The position numbers were made by a program, and so were the translations under genes. A model generated the notes under the pieces. The model saw only the letters and a list, made by a program, of their open reading frames with translations, made no database searches and was not told the DNA's origin. Below, piece after piece: positions 9,601-16,588 of a DNA stretch of 47,795 bases. The stretch spans positions 1 to 47,795 of the forward strand of contig JACPVI010000060.1 of NCBI GenBank assembly GCA_016191815.1, read 5' to 3'. How positions within the stretch are numbered: position 1 is the stretch's first letter; each line of letters opens with the position of its first letter. This DNA is from Myxococcales bacterium (GTDB taxonomy: Bacteria > Myxococcota > Myxococcia > Myxococcales > Myxococcaceae).

Positions 9601-12600
9601 AGGCGCTGGGGGAGGTGCAGGTGCCCACGTCACCCTTTCCGTTGGCCACCGGGCCGCAAATGCCCACGCCGCCCGGGTTGTCGCAGGCCTGGCAAGTTCC
9701 TTGGCATGCGGAGTCGCAGCAGAAGCCATCGACGCAGAAGCTCGAGGCGCACTCCGTGGCCGCTGCGCAGGCGGCGCCTTGCGGCTTCTTGCACGCCCCC
9801 GCACCGTCGCAAGCGTCCGGCGCAACGCAGGTGCTTGGGTCCGTCTGCCCCGCTGGCACCGGACTGCACGCCCCGAAACTTCCCACCACGTTGCACGCCT
9901 GGCAGACGCTGGCGCAGGAGTTGGCGCAGCACACTCCGTCCACGCAATTGCCGCTCAAGCAGTCCGCCACGGCGGCGCAGGCCTGCCCCAATACCAGCTT
10001 GCACCTTCCCAACCCATCGCAGGCGCTCGCGGGGCCCATGCAGGTGCCCATGTCCGTCTGACCCTGCGCCACCGGGCCGCAATTCCCGAGCTGCCCGGAG
10101 AGGTTGCACGCCTGGCAGGTGCCGGTGCAGGAGGTGGAGCAGCAGTAGCCATCCACGCAGAACCCCGAGGCGCAGTCGGAGGGGCTTGCGCAGGGCTGCC
10201 CGGGAAGCTTCTTGCAGGTGCCCAACCCGTCGCAGGCGTTGGGGGCGGAGCAAGTGCCAGGGTCCGTCCCTCCGTTGGGGACGTAGCTGCAGGCGCCGAT
10301 GCTGCCGGCGAGGTTACAGGCCCGGCAGTCCGCGGTGCAGGAGCTGTCGCAGCAGACGCCATCCGCGCAGTGGGCGTAGGCGCAGTCGCCGTCCAGGGCG
10401 CAGGCCTGGCCATTCTTCAGTCTGCAACTCCCGAGTCCGTCGCAGGCGCGGATAGGGTCGCACGCGCCTTGAGTCCCTTGGAGCGCGACGCCACAGCGGC
10501 CGGCGTCACCGGGCAGGTTGCAGGCCTCGCAGGCGCTTGTGCAGGCAACATCGCAGCAGAACCTGTCCACGCAGTACCCGCTGACGCACTCGGTGACGGC
10601 GGTGCATTGCTCTCCCGGAATCTTCTTGCAGGCACCCAGCCCGTCGCAGGCCACGCCGCCCCCGGCGTCACAGGTGTCCGGGTCGTTCCCCCACTTCGCC
10701 ACCGAGGTGCAGAAGCCCTCCTTCCCGGCGACGTCGCAGGCCTGGCAACCGCCGTCGCAAGGGCCGGTGCAGCAGTAGCCGTCCACGCACAGCCCATAGA
10801 GACAGTCTGAGGAGGCCCCGCAGGGCCGCGTGTTCCTCAGCTTGCAGCCGCCGTCCCCGTCGCAGGCGCTGGTGCCTTCGCAAGCGGCGGCCGGGACGCT
10901 GTCCTCGGCGCCGAAGGAGAGCTTGGCGCAAAAGCCCGAAGTCCAGCCTGGCGCCTTGCAGGACTCGCAGGTGGCGCAGGAGGGCGTCGCGCAGCAGGCG
11001 CCGTCCACGCAGTTCTGCGACTCGCAATCCGCCCCGGCGGTGCAGGGAGCGCCCACCGTGCCGTAGCCGATGCGGATTATCCGCGAGTGGCTGGGGACAC
11101 CGGCGACCATCACCGAAAGCCTGTGGAAGCCGTTGGACTGATCGGCGGGAACGGTGAAAGTGAGTGAGGCATCAGAGAAGGTGGAGGGAGGAAGCCAGCG
11201 AAGGCTGCCGCTGGACAGCGGGGACAGCGCTACCACCGGGAGGTCTGCCGCAGCGCCGGGCGCAGTGCCTCCAGCCGCCGAGTAGCCCCCGCGGAAGCCG
11301 CTGCCACTCAGGGTCACCGCATCGCCCTGCGCAGCCCACGACGGAGCCGAGGTGAGTGACGGGCGGGTGGCGCCAGTGAGGTCCACGAAAGGATCGGAGA
11401 GCTCCGCCGGTTCCTGCACATACGGGGTCGGACCGATGACCAGCACGCGACCGGTTGGCAGCAGGACCATCGAAGTGGATGAGCGCGCAGAGATTAGCGG
11501 CCCGACCGAAACCCACCGGTTGGCTGACGAGTCATAGAGCTCTGCACCATTCGTGCTCGACGGACCCCGGACCCCGTGTGCAACCAGGACCTTCCCGCTT
11601 GCCAGGAGCAGGCCGCTGTGGAAGCGGCGCGGCTCTCTCATGGCTGCAGCAGTGGCCCAGGAATTGGCTTCAGGATCATACAGATCGGCCGTGGCGAGGT
11701 AGTCGGGAGAGGCGTACCCCCCCACGACGAGCGCTTTCCCGGTCGGGAGCAGGACGGCGGCCGTGTTCTCCCGCGGTTGCGGCACGAAGCCGGTGGCGGT
11801 CCAGGTGGCGCTCGATGGGTCGTAGACATCGGAATTGACGGCAAGGCCACCAGACACCCTGCCGTGGGTCGCGAGTACCTTCCCCGATGGCAGCAGCACC
11901 ATCGGGAAATCTCGCCTTCCTTCGGTCAACGAGCCCGTAGATGCCCACCGGTCGGTGGAGGGGTCATACAGCTCCGCCGCCGCAAGGTACGAGTTGGTCG
12001 CGGAGCCACCGGCCACGAGCAGCATCCCGTTCGAAAGGAGTACAGCCGAGTGCCCCGAGCGGCCATCCACGAGCATCCCGGCCGCGGGGGACCAATCTCC
12101 GCTCCAGGGGTCGTACAGCAGGCTCGGACAACCCCAGCACCCACCCGCCACCAGCAGCTTTCCGGAGGCGAGCAGGGTCGCGGTGAAGCGGTCGCGCCAC
12201 TGCGGCATCAGCGGTGCCGGGCTCCAAAGCCCGCTCGCCGGATCGTAGAGCTCAGCCAGTTGGGAGGAGATGGCCAGCACCTTCCCGGTCGGCAGCAAGC
12301 TGACGACGAGCGGATCGATCGCCTGAGTCGGCGACCCGGTGCGGGTCCAGCCGCCGGCCGACTCGTAGTACCGCTCGGCGGTGGCGCCCGCCCCTCCGAC
12401 CATCAGCACGTCGCCGGTTGGCAGTAGCGCGGCATCGTGCTCACCGCGCGCCTGAGTCATTGTCCAGGCCGGTTGCCAGGTATCGTTCTGAGGGTCGTAG
12501 ATCTCGGCACTCGCCAACGGCGTCCCGGCGCCGTCCGTCCCAACGTAGCCGCCGACGACCAGCACGCGACCGCTTGGGAGCGGCAATGCCCGGTGTCCGT

Positions 12601-14920
12601 GGCGCTGTGCCACCATGGACGCCACGTCGGCCCACGTCCCGCTGCTCGGATCGTAGACCTCGACCGAGTTGGTCGACCACCCGCCGGAGAGCCCGCCCGC
12701 GACGACCACCTTGCCGTTCAGCGTGGGGGTGGCGGTGTGGCGGGTGTGCTCGCGCGCCATCGGGCTTGCCAAACTGTAGGCGCCGGAGGCCGGGTCCCAG
12801 ATCTCAACCGCCTGGGTCTGGCCGCCGGCGAAGAGCACCCTCCCGTTGGGCAGCAGCGCGGCCGCGCATTTGGGGCGGTACACCAACGTCTGGAGCGTCG
12901 TCTGCCAGGTGCACGGGCCTCCGCAGCTGTAGACGAAGCTCTGAGTCGGCCAAGCGCACGCCGCCAGAACACGCCCGTCGGGCAGGCGGATCATCTGATA
13001 GTCGTACAACGGGTTCGAGGCGAACCCCGGGCCAGCGCTCCACGAGTTGGTGGCCGGGTCGTACTCTTCGGACGGCGAACCGTATCCAGCGACCAGGACC
13101 CTCCCGGAAGGCAGCAGCATGGCCGCTTGCCATCTCCCTCTCCACCAGTTCATCATCGCCGCGGGGCTCCAAAGGCCAGTGGCGGGATCGAACAACTCGG
13201 CGGTTTGTGATTCCCCCCCCGCCACTAGCGCCTTGCCGTTGCCAAGAACGGTCACCGTAGGCCACCTCCGGGGGACCGACATCGGGTTGGTGGGCGACCA
13301 CACCGGCGCGAGCGTGTAGCGCTCGGAGTCCGCCAGCGCGGTCCCGGCGAGCCCTCCGGCCACCAGCACGTCGCCAGAGGGCAACACCGCCGCACCAGCG
13401 CCCTCGCGGGCGACACGCAAGGGGGCCATCGCGGCGAACTTGCCGCTTGAAGGCTCGAACACCTCAGCGCTTGGAAGCGCCGCGGTGCCGTCGTTGCCAC
13501 CCAGAAGCAGGGCGCGGCCAGAGGGAAGGAGCACTGCCGCGTGGCGGCGCCTCGCCTTCACCATGCTCACCTGGGCGCTCCAGGTGCCCGCCGCCTCGTC
13601 GTAGAGCACCGCGGTGTCCAGCGTGGCAGAGCCGTCCGTCCCTCCCGCCACCAGCACCTTCCCGTTGCGAAGCCGCACCGCCACCTGCTCGGCGCGGGCG
13701 GCCGGCAATGGGTTCCCTGCACTCCAGGAGTTGCCCGCCGAGTCGTACACATCGACCGTCGCGACTGGCGCGCCCGCACTCACTCCTCCCGTCACCAGCA
13801 CCTTCCCGCCCCCGAGCTTCGCCGCCGCCATTCCGCTCCGGGCGGTGATCGAGCCGGCCGAGGACCAGGTGCCAGCGCTGGCATCGAACAGCTCCGCAGT
13901 GCCTCCGGCGTCGCCTCCCACCATCAGCACCTTGCCGTTGTCCAGCAGCACCGCGCTCGCCGAGGCCCGCACGGCCGCCATCGCCGGGGCCGTCGCCCAA
14001 CTCCCCGAGACAGCATCGTAGAGCTGGCAGCTCGCCGCCCCGCCACCGCAGACCAATACCTTTCCGGTCGGCAGTAGGGTGGCGGTAGCGTTCCTCCGCG
14101 CCTCGGCCATCGGGGCGGTGGCGCTCCACTTGCCCGAAAACGCGTCGTACAGCTCGCAGCTGAGCAGCGCGTTGGTACCATCTTCCGTCCCGCCACACGC
14201 CAGCACTCGCCCGTCGCCGAGCAGCGCGAGGGCGTAGTCGTAGCGGGCAGTGCCCAGCGCCCCCACCGTCTTCTCCCAGACGGGGTCCAAGAGCACCGGG
14301 TACTCGAGCCCGCTCGCATCGAGCGCGACCGAAACCCTGCCCCGATCGATCGAGAGGGAGGCGTCGAGCCGCCGGCCTTTGGCGTCGATTGCCCACGGCC
14401 GGGCCAGCCGGAGCTGCTCCACGCCCTTCGAGTCCACTACCGCGCCGCTGGCGCGGAGGCTTCCTCCCTCCACCGCGACCTCGTACTCGAACCGGCTCGG
14501 CGCGCGAGGGCTGCGCAACAGCAGCAACTCCTCCGCCCGGTCCCGAGTGGCAACCTGCAGCGCGTCGGTGTCCGGATGAACGCCGCGGTACACCGCCACT
14601 CCCGAGGCCTCCGCCCTGGCCGAAGCAGCAGCCCCGGTGGCCCGAATGCGGAGGTGCACTCCCCCCCAGCCGACCACCAATGGCTGGTCCGCCTGGCGCG
14701 GAGTCCGGACCTCGAGCCAGTCGCCGGCACCCTCAGCCTTACCCTCTCCCGCTCGCGGGAGAGGGGATTCGCGCAACCGCTCGGCCGCGGCGGGAAAGCG
14801 CGAGCGAACCTCCTCGAGGAAGCGTTCCGCTGACTGCTGCTCGCCGCCGCGGCAGCCCGAGCAACCGGCGAGGGCCTGGCAGAAGGACAGCGCCAGCACA
14901 GCCTGGCCGAGTCTCCGCAT
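6644..14920 (-). CDS. Giant 2758-residue surface protein: kelch repeats, Cys-rich repeats, MYXO-CTERM-like helix, then TolB-like/outer-membrane segment
   Basis: Start is the ATG at 14920, with AAGGGGG upstream. Residues 1-20 are a lipoprotein signal ending LAGC. Residues to about 220 are a divergent N-terminal region. Residues about 220-1180 hold 21 kelch repeats (each with a GKVLVAGG-type strand and a YDP...W turn), as in galactose-oxidase-like propellers. An early-set Ig-like domain follows to about 1285. Residues about 1287-2335 hold about 15 Cys-rich units built on CVDGVCCDSSC, CxACN, G-x-C and CDGxGxC. At 2346-2375 comes CGC-HSGG, a hydrophobic helix and RRARR, which is the layout of a MYXO-CTERM sorting tail. 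It is directly followed by a second hydrophobic segment (ALPSLLLLLAVAAS...SNAAP), a Pro/Ala-rich linker, a TolB-like domain (LLGCSDSGCLAEIGGAIGADKLVSG) and about 200 residues ending in alternating strands like an outer-membrane barrel. No stop separates the two halves. It may be a true fusion, two genes joined by a lost stop, or one frame with an internal start (TTG at 7825). Confidence 0.85.
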   Translation of the reverse strand: MRRLGQAVLALSFCQALAGCSGCRGGEQQSAERFLEEVRSRFPAAAERLRESPLPRAGEGKAEGAGDWLEVRTPRQADQPLVVGWGGVHLRIRATGAAASARAEASGVAVYRGVHPDTDALQVATRDRAEELLLLRSPRAPSRFEYEVAVEGGSLRASGAVVDSKGVEQLRLARPWAIDAKGRRLDASLSIDRGRVSVALDASGLEYPVLLDPVWEKTVGALGTARYDYALALLGDGRVLACGGTEDGTNALLSCELYDAFSGKWSATAPMAEARRNATATLLPTGKVLVCGGGAASCQLYDAVSGSWATAPAMAAVRASASAVLLDNGKVLMVGGDAGGTAELFDASAGTWSSAGSITARSGMAAAKLGGGKVLVTGGVSAGAPVATVDVYDSAGNSWSAGNPLPAARAEQVAVRLRNGKVLVAGGTDGSATLDTAVLYDEAAGTWSAQVSMVKARRRHAAVLLPSGRALLLGGNDGTAALPSAEVFEPSSGKFAAMAPLRVAREGAGAAVLPSGDVLVAGGLAGTALADSERYTLAPVWSPTNPMSVPRRWPTVTVLGNGKALVAGGESQTAELFDPATGLWSPAAMMNWWRGRWQAAMLLPSGRVLVAGYGSPSEEYDPATNSWSAGPGFASNPLYDYQMIRLPDGRVLAACAWPTQSFVYSCGGPCTWQTTLQTLVYRPKCAAALLPNGRVLFAGGQTQAVEIWDPASGAYSLASPMAREHTRHTATPTLNGKVVVAGGLSGGWSTNSVEVYDPSSGTWADVASMVAQRHGHRALPLPSGRVLVVGGYVGTDGAGTPLASAEIYDPQNDTWQPAWTMTQARGEHDAALLPTGDVLMVGGAGATAERYYESAGGWTRTGSPTQAIDPLVVSLLPTGKVLAISSQLAELYDPASGLWSPAPLMPQWRDRFTATLLASGKLLVAGGCWGCPSLLYDPWSGDWSPAAGMLVDGRSGHSAVLLSNGMLLVAGGSATNSYLAAAELYDPSTDRWASTGSLTEGRRDFPMVLLPSGKVLATHGRVSGGLAVNSDVYDPSSATWTATGFVPQPRENTAAVLLPTGKALVVGGYASPDYLATADLYDPEANSWATAAAMREPRRFHSGLLLASGKVLVAHGVRGPSSTNGAELYDSSANRWVSVGPLISARSSTSMVLLPTGRVLVIGPTPYVQEPAELSDPFVDLTGATRPSLTSAPSWAAQGDAVTLSGSGFRGGYSAAGGTAPGAAADLPVVALSPLSSGSLRWLPPSTFSDASLTFTVPADQSNGFHRLSVMVAGVPSHSRIIRIGYGTVGAPCTAGADCESQNCVDGACCATPSCATCESCKAPGWTSGFCAKLSFGAEDSVPAAACEGTSACDGDGGCKLRNTRPCGASSDCLYGLCVDGYCCTGPCDGGCQACDVAGKEGFCTSVAKWGNDPDTCDAGGGVACDGLGACKKIPGEQCTAVTECVSGYCVDRFCCDVACTSACEACNLPGDAGRCGVALQGTQGACDPIRACDGLGSCRLKNGQACALDGDCAYAHCADGVCCDSSCTADCRACNLAGSIGACSYVPNGGTDPGTCSAPNACDGLGTCKKLPGQPCASPSDCASGFCVDGYCCSTSCTGTCQACNLSGQLGNCGPVAQGQTDMGTCMGPASACDGLGRCKLVLGQACAAVADCLSGNCVDGVCCANSCASVCQACNVVGSFGACSPVPAGQTDPSTCVAPDACDGAGACKKPQGAACAAATECASSFCVDGFCCDSACQGTCQACDNPGGVGICGPVANGKGDVGTCTSPSACDGAGGCKGLNGLACAAVTDCLSASCVDGVCCDSSCAGTCKACNLAGKQGVCSDVSSGQTDDTCAAPAACDAVGTCKLAQGSACSAAGDCASGFCADGVCCASACTGTCQACNLLGQCAPVAKGLSDAPSCVGTSACDGAGNCQKVLGQGCAISSDCLSGFCADGVCCDAACGADCKACNVPGSLGVCSDVSAGYVDGACTGLRACDGKGTCKSALGRACAAASECLSGNCVAGTCCNAGCQPGGCVEGVRCNAEACTLPSECASGNCADGVCCDTACSGTCAACDLAGRAGKCSSVPKGQTDVGTCEVPNACDGAGQCSMKPIGAACQSAAVCMSGFCVDGVCCDSSCDGTCEACNVAERLGTCSRAPVGKSDIGTCEPPKACDAAGACSLLMPGQACTAASQCTTGHCIDGYCCESACTAECKACNLAGLEGSCADVPRDSTDVGTCAGSGDACDGAGKCRLKDGQPCLAGYLCASGVCADGVCCNAACDGACFACTVAGAVGQCSPVPRGQTDPTVCNAPWLCDGAGSCRKGLGQGCAAGEECVSGSCLRGVCAEEALAERNPNVFALSCGCHSGGPTVAAGLFALLLLLRRARRALPSLLLLLAVAASGESNAAPSKRKKPATPASATAAPAEVEVTPLVPSASSDSPAPPLAGKPTPASATAPPKAEGSSAPPAATVSPKTPDSSLTSTAQPTGSQPPPGTPTPPETVKVAILALQAGPGVDSKTAELVSEAFVASIHDRPRVQAISSSDIQAVLSFERQRQLLGCSDSGCLAEIGGAIGADKLVSGTLGKLGTTMVFTVQLFDAKKGVAEKRFTTEIQSASEEAFLDAAASAALELFGPSPVARRKVVRARFSFFARIQATPDRTPAGAVVALAGYEIVPSLTASLGALGTSYPGALARLSWVPFNAEGKLRPVLAVELAALLTDPIASLGPGLSVGLEYAPVRWLSVGLEVPALYLLAAPTWARRGYVFAGPTVAVRL
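7925..11061 (-). repeat. Tandem Cys-rich protein repeats, about 15 units
   Basis: Within the giant gene, units of roughly 65-70 codons repeat. Each has a DGVCC or DGYCC core, a CxACN turn, a short Gly-Cys segment, a D-x-x-T/C segment and a CDGxGxC end. Unit 11 (around 8840-8960) departs from the pattern (CVAGTCC, then QPGGC). DNA copies have diverged, so the array is ancient rather than a recent slippage product. Similar DGVCC repeats occur in many secreted Myxococcota proteins; the Cys spacing suggests disulfide-bonded modules. Confidence 0.8.
11385..14260 (-). repeat. 21 kelch repeats in the giant gene
   Basis: I counted 21 occurrences of the strand motif xxGKVLVxGG (variants include PSGRALLLGG, LNGKVVVAGG and ASGKVLVAHG), each followed about 10-20 residues later by Y/F-D/E-P-x-x-x-x-W. 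Each unit is about 45 codons. Twenty-one units could make three seven-bladed propellers, although unit boundaries and the number of blades per propeller are inference. Units 9, 10, 15, 18, 20 and 21 lack the final GG, so some blades are degenerate. Confidence 0.8.
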
Positions 14921-15157
14921 CGGGGCGCCCCCTTGCGTCGCGAGCGCCAAGTCTACGCCAATAGCCCGAGGCCCTGCCCTGCCTCAGTCTCGCCCAGGTG
15001 GGAAAGCGCAGGTCTCGAGGCCGGGGCGTGTCCTGACATTTTTGGCGGGCGAGGCGAGTCTGACCGCGATTTACCCACGCCCAGCCGATGGCCTGCTCGA
15101 AAAGCTGCCAGTCCTTCTCACCCGCGGCAGCAGGCTGCATCTGCTGGGAGCCCGGCG

Positions 15158-15163
15158 TAGATT
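15158..15163 (+). promoter_or_regulatory. Possible -10 hexamer (TAGATT) just upstream of the Uma2 gene
   Basis: TAGATT lies six bases before the ATG at 15170, and no Shine-Dalgarno sequence is visible. If it is used, transcription would start at or next to the start codon. No good -35 is seen at the right distance, so this is weak. The rest of the 249-base gap (14921-15169) shows no gene. Confidence 0.25.
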
Positions 15164-15169
15164 TGCGCC

Positions 15170-15739
15170 ATGCGAGACTTCGCACATCACCGCTACACCT
15201 GGGCCGAGTACCTCGCCTTCGAGCGAGCGTCGAACGCCAAGAACGAGTTCTTCAACGGCGAAATCTATGCCATGGCGGGTGGCTCTCCCGAGCATGCAAA
15301 GCTGTCGGCCCGGGTCATCCGGGAGCTGGGCAACCACCTTCGCGGAAAGAACTGCGAGCCTTTCACCTCCGACCTGCGCGTGCGCGTCGCGGCGACGGGA
15401 TTGGCGACCTACCCGGACGTCTCTGTCATCTGCGGCAAGACGGAGACAGATCCTCAGGATCCCAGCACCGCCTTGAACCCCACGGTGTTGGTGGAAGTGC
15501 TGAGCGCTTCCACCGAGGAGTACGATCGCGGAGAGAAGTTCGAGCAATTCAAGCAGATCGCTTCGTTGCGAGAGTATGTCCTGGTGTCGCACCGGGAACC
15601 GCTAGTCGAGGTGTTCGGGCGCACCGGCGATGGGGCCTGGGCGCGCGTCGAGGCACGCGCACGCTCGTCCGCAAGGCTCGCGTCAATCGACTGCGAGTTG
15701 CCGGTCGACGTGCTGTACGAGGGCATCGCGCTGCCATAG
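15170..15739 (+). CDS. Uma2 family (DUF820) putative restriction-endonuclease-like protein
   Basis: A 189-residue protein with the Uma2 layout: YTWAEYLAFERAS near the N-terminus, NEFFNGEIYAMAGGSPEHAKL, then DLRVRV, YPDVSVICG, NPTVLVEVLSASTEEYDRGEKFEQFKQIASLREYVLV. The acidic D in YPDVSV, E in LVEVLS and K in EKFEQFK fit the PD-(D/E)XK-like catalytic core proposed for this family. Cellular role is unknown; family members are common in cyanobacteria and other large-genome bacteria and are often solitary. No partner gene is evident here: the neighbour downstream is convergent. Confidence 0.88.
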   Translation: MRDFAHHRYTWAEYLAFERASNAKNEFFNGEIYAMAGGSPEHAKLSARVIRELGNHLRGKNCEPFTSDLRVRVAATGLATYPDVSVICGKTETDPQDPSTALNPTVLVEVLSASTEEYDRGEKFEQFKQIASLREYVLVSHREPLVEVFGRTGDGAWARVEARARSSARLASIDCELPVDVLYEGIALP

Positions 15740-15786
15740 GCGGTCTCTCGCGCGCTTGGCCCTCGGCGGGAGAGCCCCGGTCCAAG

Positions 15787-16362
15787 TCACCGGTTCGGCG
15801 GCCCGAACCTGCGAACGTAGAGATCCCGGATCCAGTCGTTGGGAGTGGTCAACAACCGCTCGCCGGGCTTGGGCTTCAAGTTGCCCACAAGCGCCTGCGG
15901 GTCGAGGTCCAGCGTCCTCGCCATCTCCACGGTCTCCGGAGCGAGCCCGCACGCCTTCGCAGCCTCGGCCCAAAGCCGCTCAACGGCTTCGGGCTTCCTC
16001 GGACGCGCTGGACGAATGGGCCGCGGCGGAGGCTTCTTGCGTTCCTTCATGAATTCGGAGAGCCCTGCGCGCTCGAGGGCGGCAAGCACCTGCGCGTCGG
16101 ACGCGTCGGCAGCGATGTCCACCCGATGGTCCGTGAGCGCCAGGTGCCGCAAACTGGCGGGCCTCCGCTCATTTCCGTTCAGCTCCGGCGGCCCGGTGAC
16201 CAGCCACCCCCACGAGCCGTACACAGCGACTACCACGCCCCTCTTCCCGGCTCTACCCCCCCGCTCGCAGATCACCACCCGGCCGACGGGATCTTCCAAC
16301 ATGCCCTTCTCGTCGACCATGCCGCCGCAAGTATACTCGGACGCCAGAGATCCCTGCGCCAT
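15787..16362 (-). CDS. KOW-like domain protein of unknown function
   Basis: A protein of up to 191 residues. The segment GRVVICERGGRAGKRGVVVAVYG followed by a W-LVTGPPELNG strand and LRHLALTDHRVDI resembles the KOW/L14e-type RNA-binding fold (basic GR-x-GKRG loop between strands). A basic Pro/Arg linker and a helical C-terminal domain follow (EAVERLWAEAAKACGLAPETVEMARTL). I do not recognise the whole protein. The ATG at 16362 lies 10 bases after the RelE-like stop. An internal ATG at 16320 is an alternative, because TATACT (16330-16335, this strand) sits nine bases before it. The RNA-binding role is inference. Confidence 0.65.
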   Translation of the reverse strand: MAQGSLASEYTCGGMVDEKGMLEDPVGRVVICERGGRAGKRGVVVAVYGSWGWLVTGPPELNGNERRPASLRHLALTDHRVDIAADASDAQVLAALERAGLSEFMKERKKPPPRPIRPARPRKPEAVERLWAEAAKACGLAPETVEMARTLDLDPQALVGNLKPKPGERLLTTPNDWIRDLYVRRFGPPNR

Positions 16363-16372
16363 CGGGTCGATC

Positions 16373-16588
16373 TCAGTCGCGGTACACGTCCTTGCGATGG
16401 CCCAGCTTCAAGACGAGGACCGCGACTCGCCGATCATCGATCGAGTAGAGGACCCGGTACCGGCGCACGCGGATGCGATACACGTCATTCGTGCCGGTGA
16501 GCTTGCGGCAGCCTCTCGGCCGCGGCTCCCCCGCCAGCGATTGAATCGCCGAGACGGTACGGGCCCGGTCCGCGGCGGCAAGCCTCAC
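16373..16588 (-). CDS. RelE/ParE-like toxin, apparently N-terminally truncated
   Basis: A 71-residue frame starting at a GTG (16588) that overlaps the stop of the upstream membrane-protein gene as GTGA. It reads like the last 70 residues of a RelE/ParE toxin: the AAIQ-type helix, GEPRPRGCRKLTG, DVYRIRVRRYRVLYSI and VLVLKLGHRKDVYR. Family toxins are about 85-95 residues and begin with a beta strand (such as MYRVEFTPAA) that is absent here; extending upstream only reads the neighbouring gene in another frame. No antitoxin gene flanks it. RelE toxins cleave mRNA in the ribosome; this copy may be inactive, or it may be a domesticated fragment. Confidence 0.6.
   Translation of the reverse strand: MRLAAADRARTVSAIQSLAGEPRPRGCRKLTGTNDVYRIRVRRYRVLYSIDDRRVAVLVLKLGHRKDVYRD

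Noticed and set aside
7874-10810. 978-codon + strand frame opposite the Cys-rich repeats, with apparent Ala/Gly/Val/His repeats
   Set aside because: The repetition is simply the complement of the DGVCC array; composition and lack of motifs mark it as a shadow.
7925-11061. Regularly spaced DNA repeats that could suggest a CRISPR array
   Set aside because: The spacing is about 200 bases, copies are diverged, and the pattern is explained by protein repeats in one reading frame; no cas genes are present.
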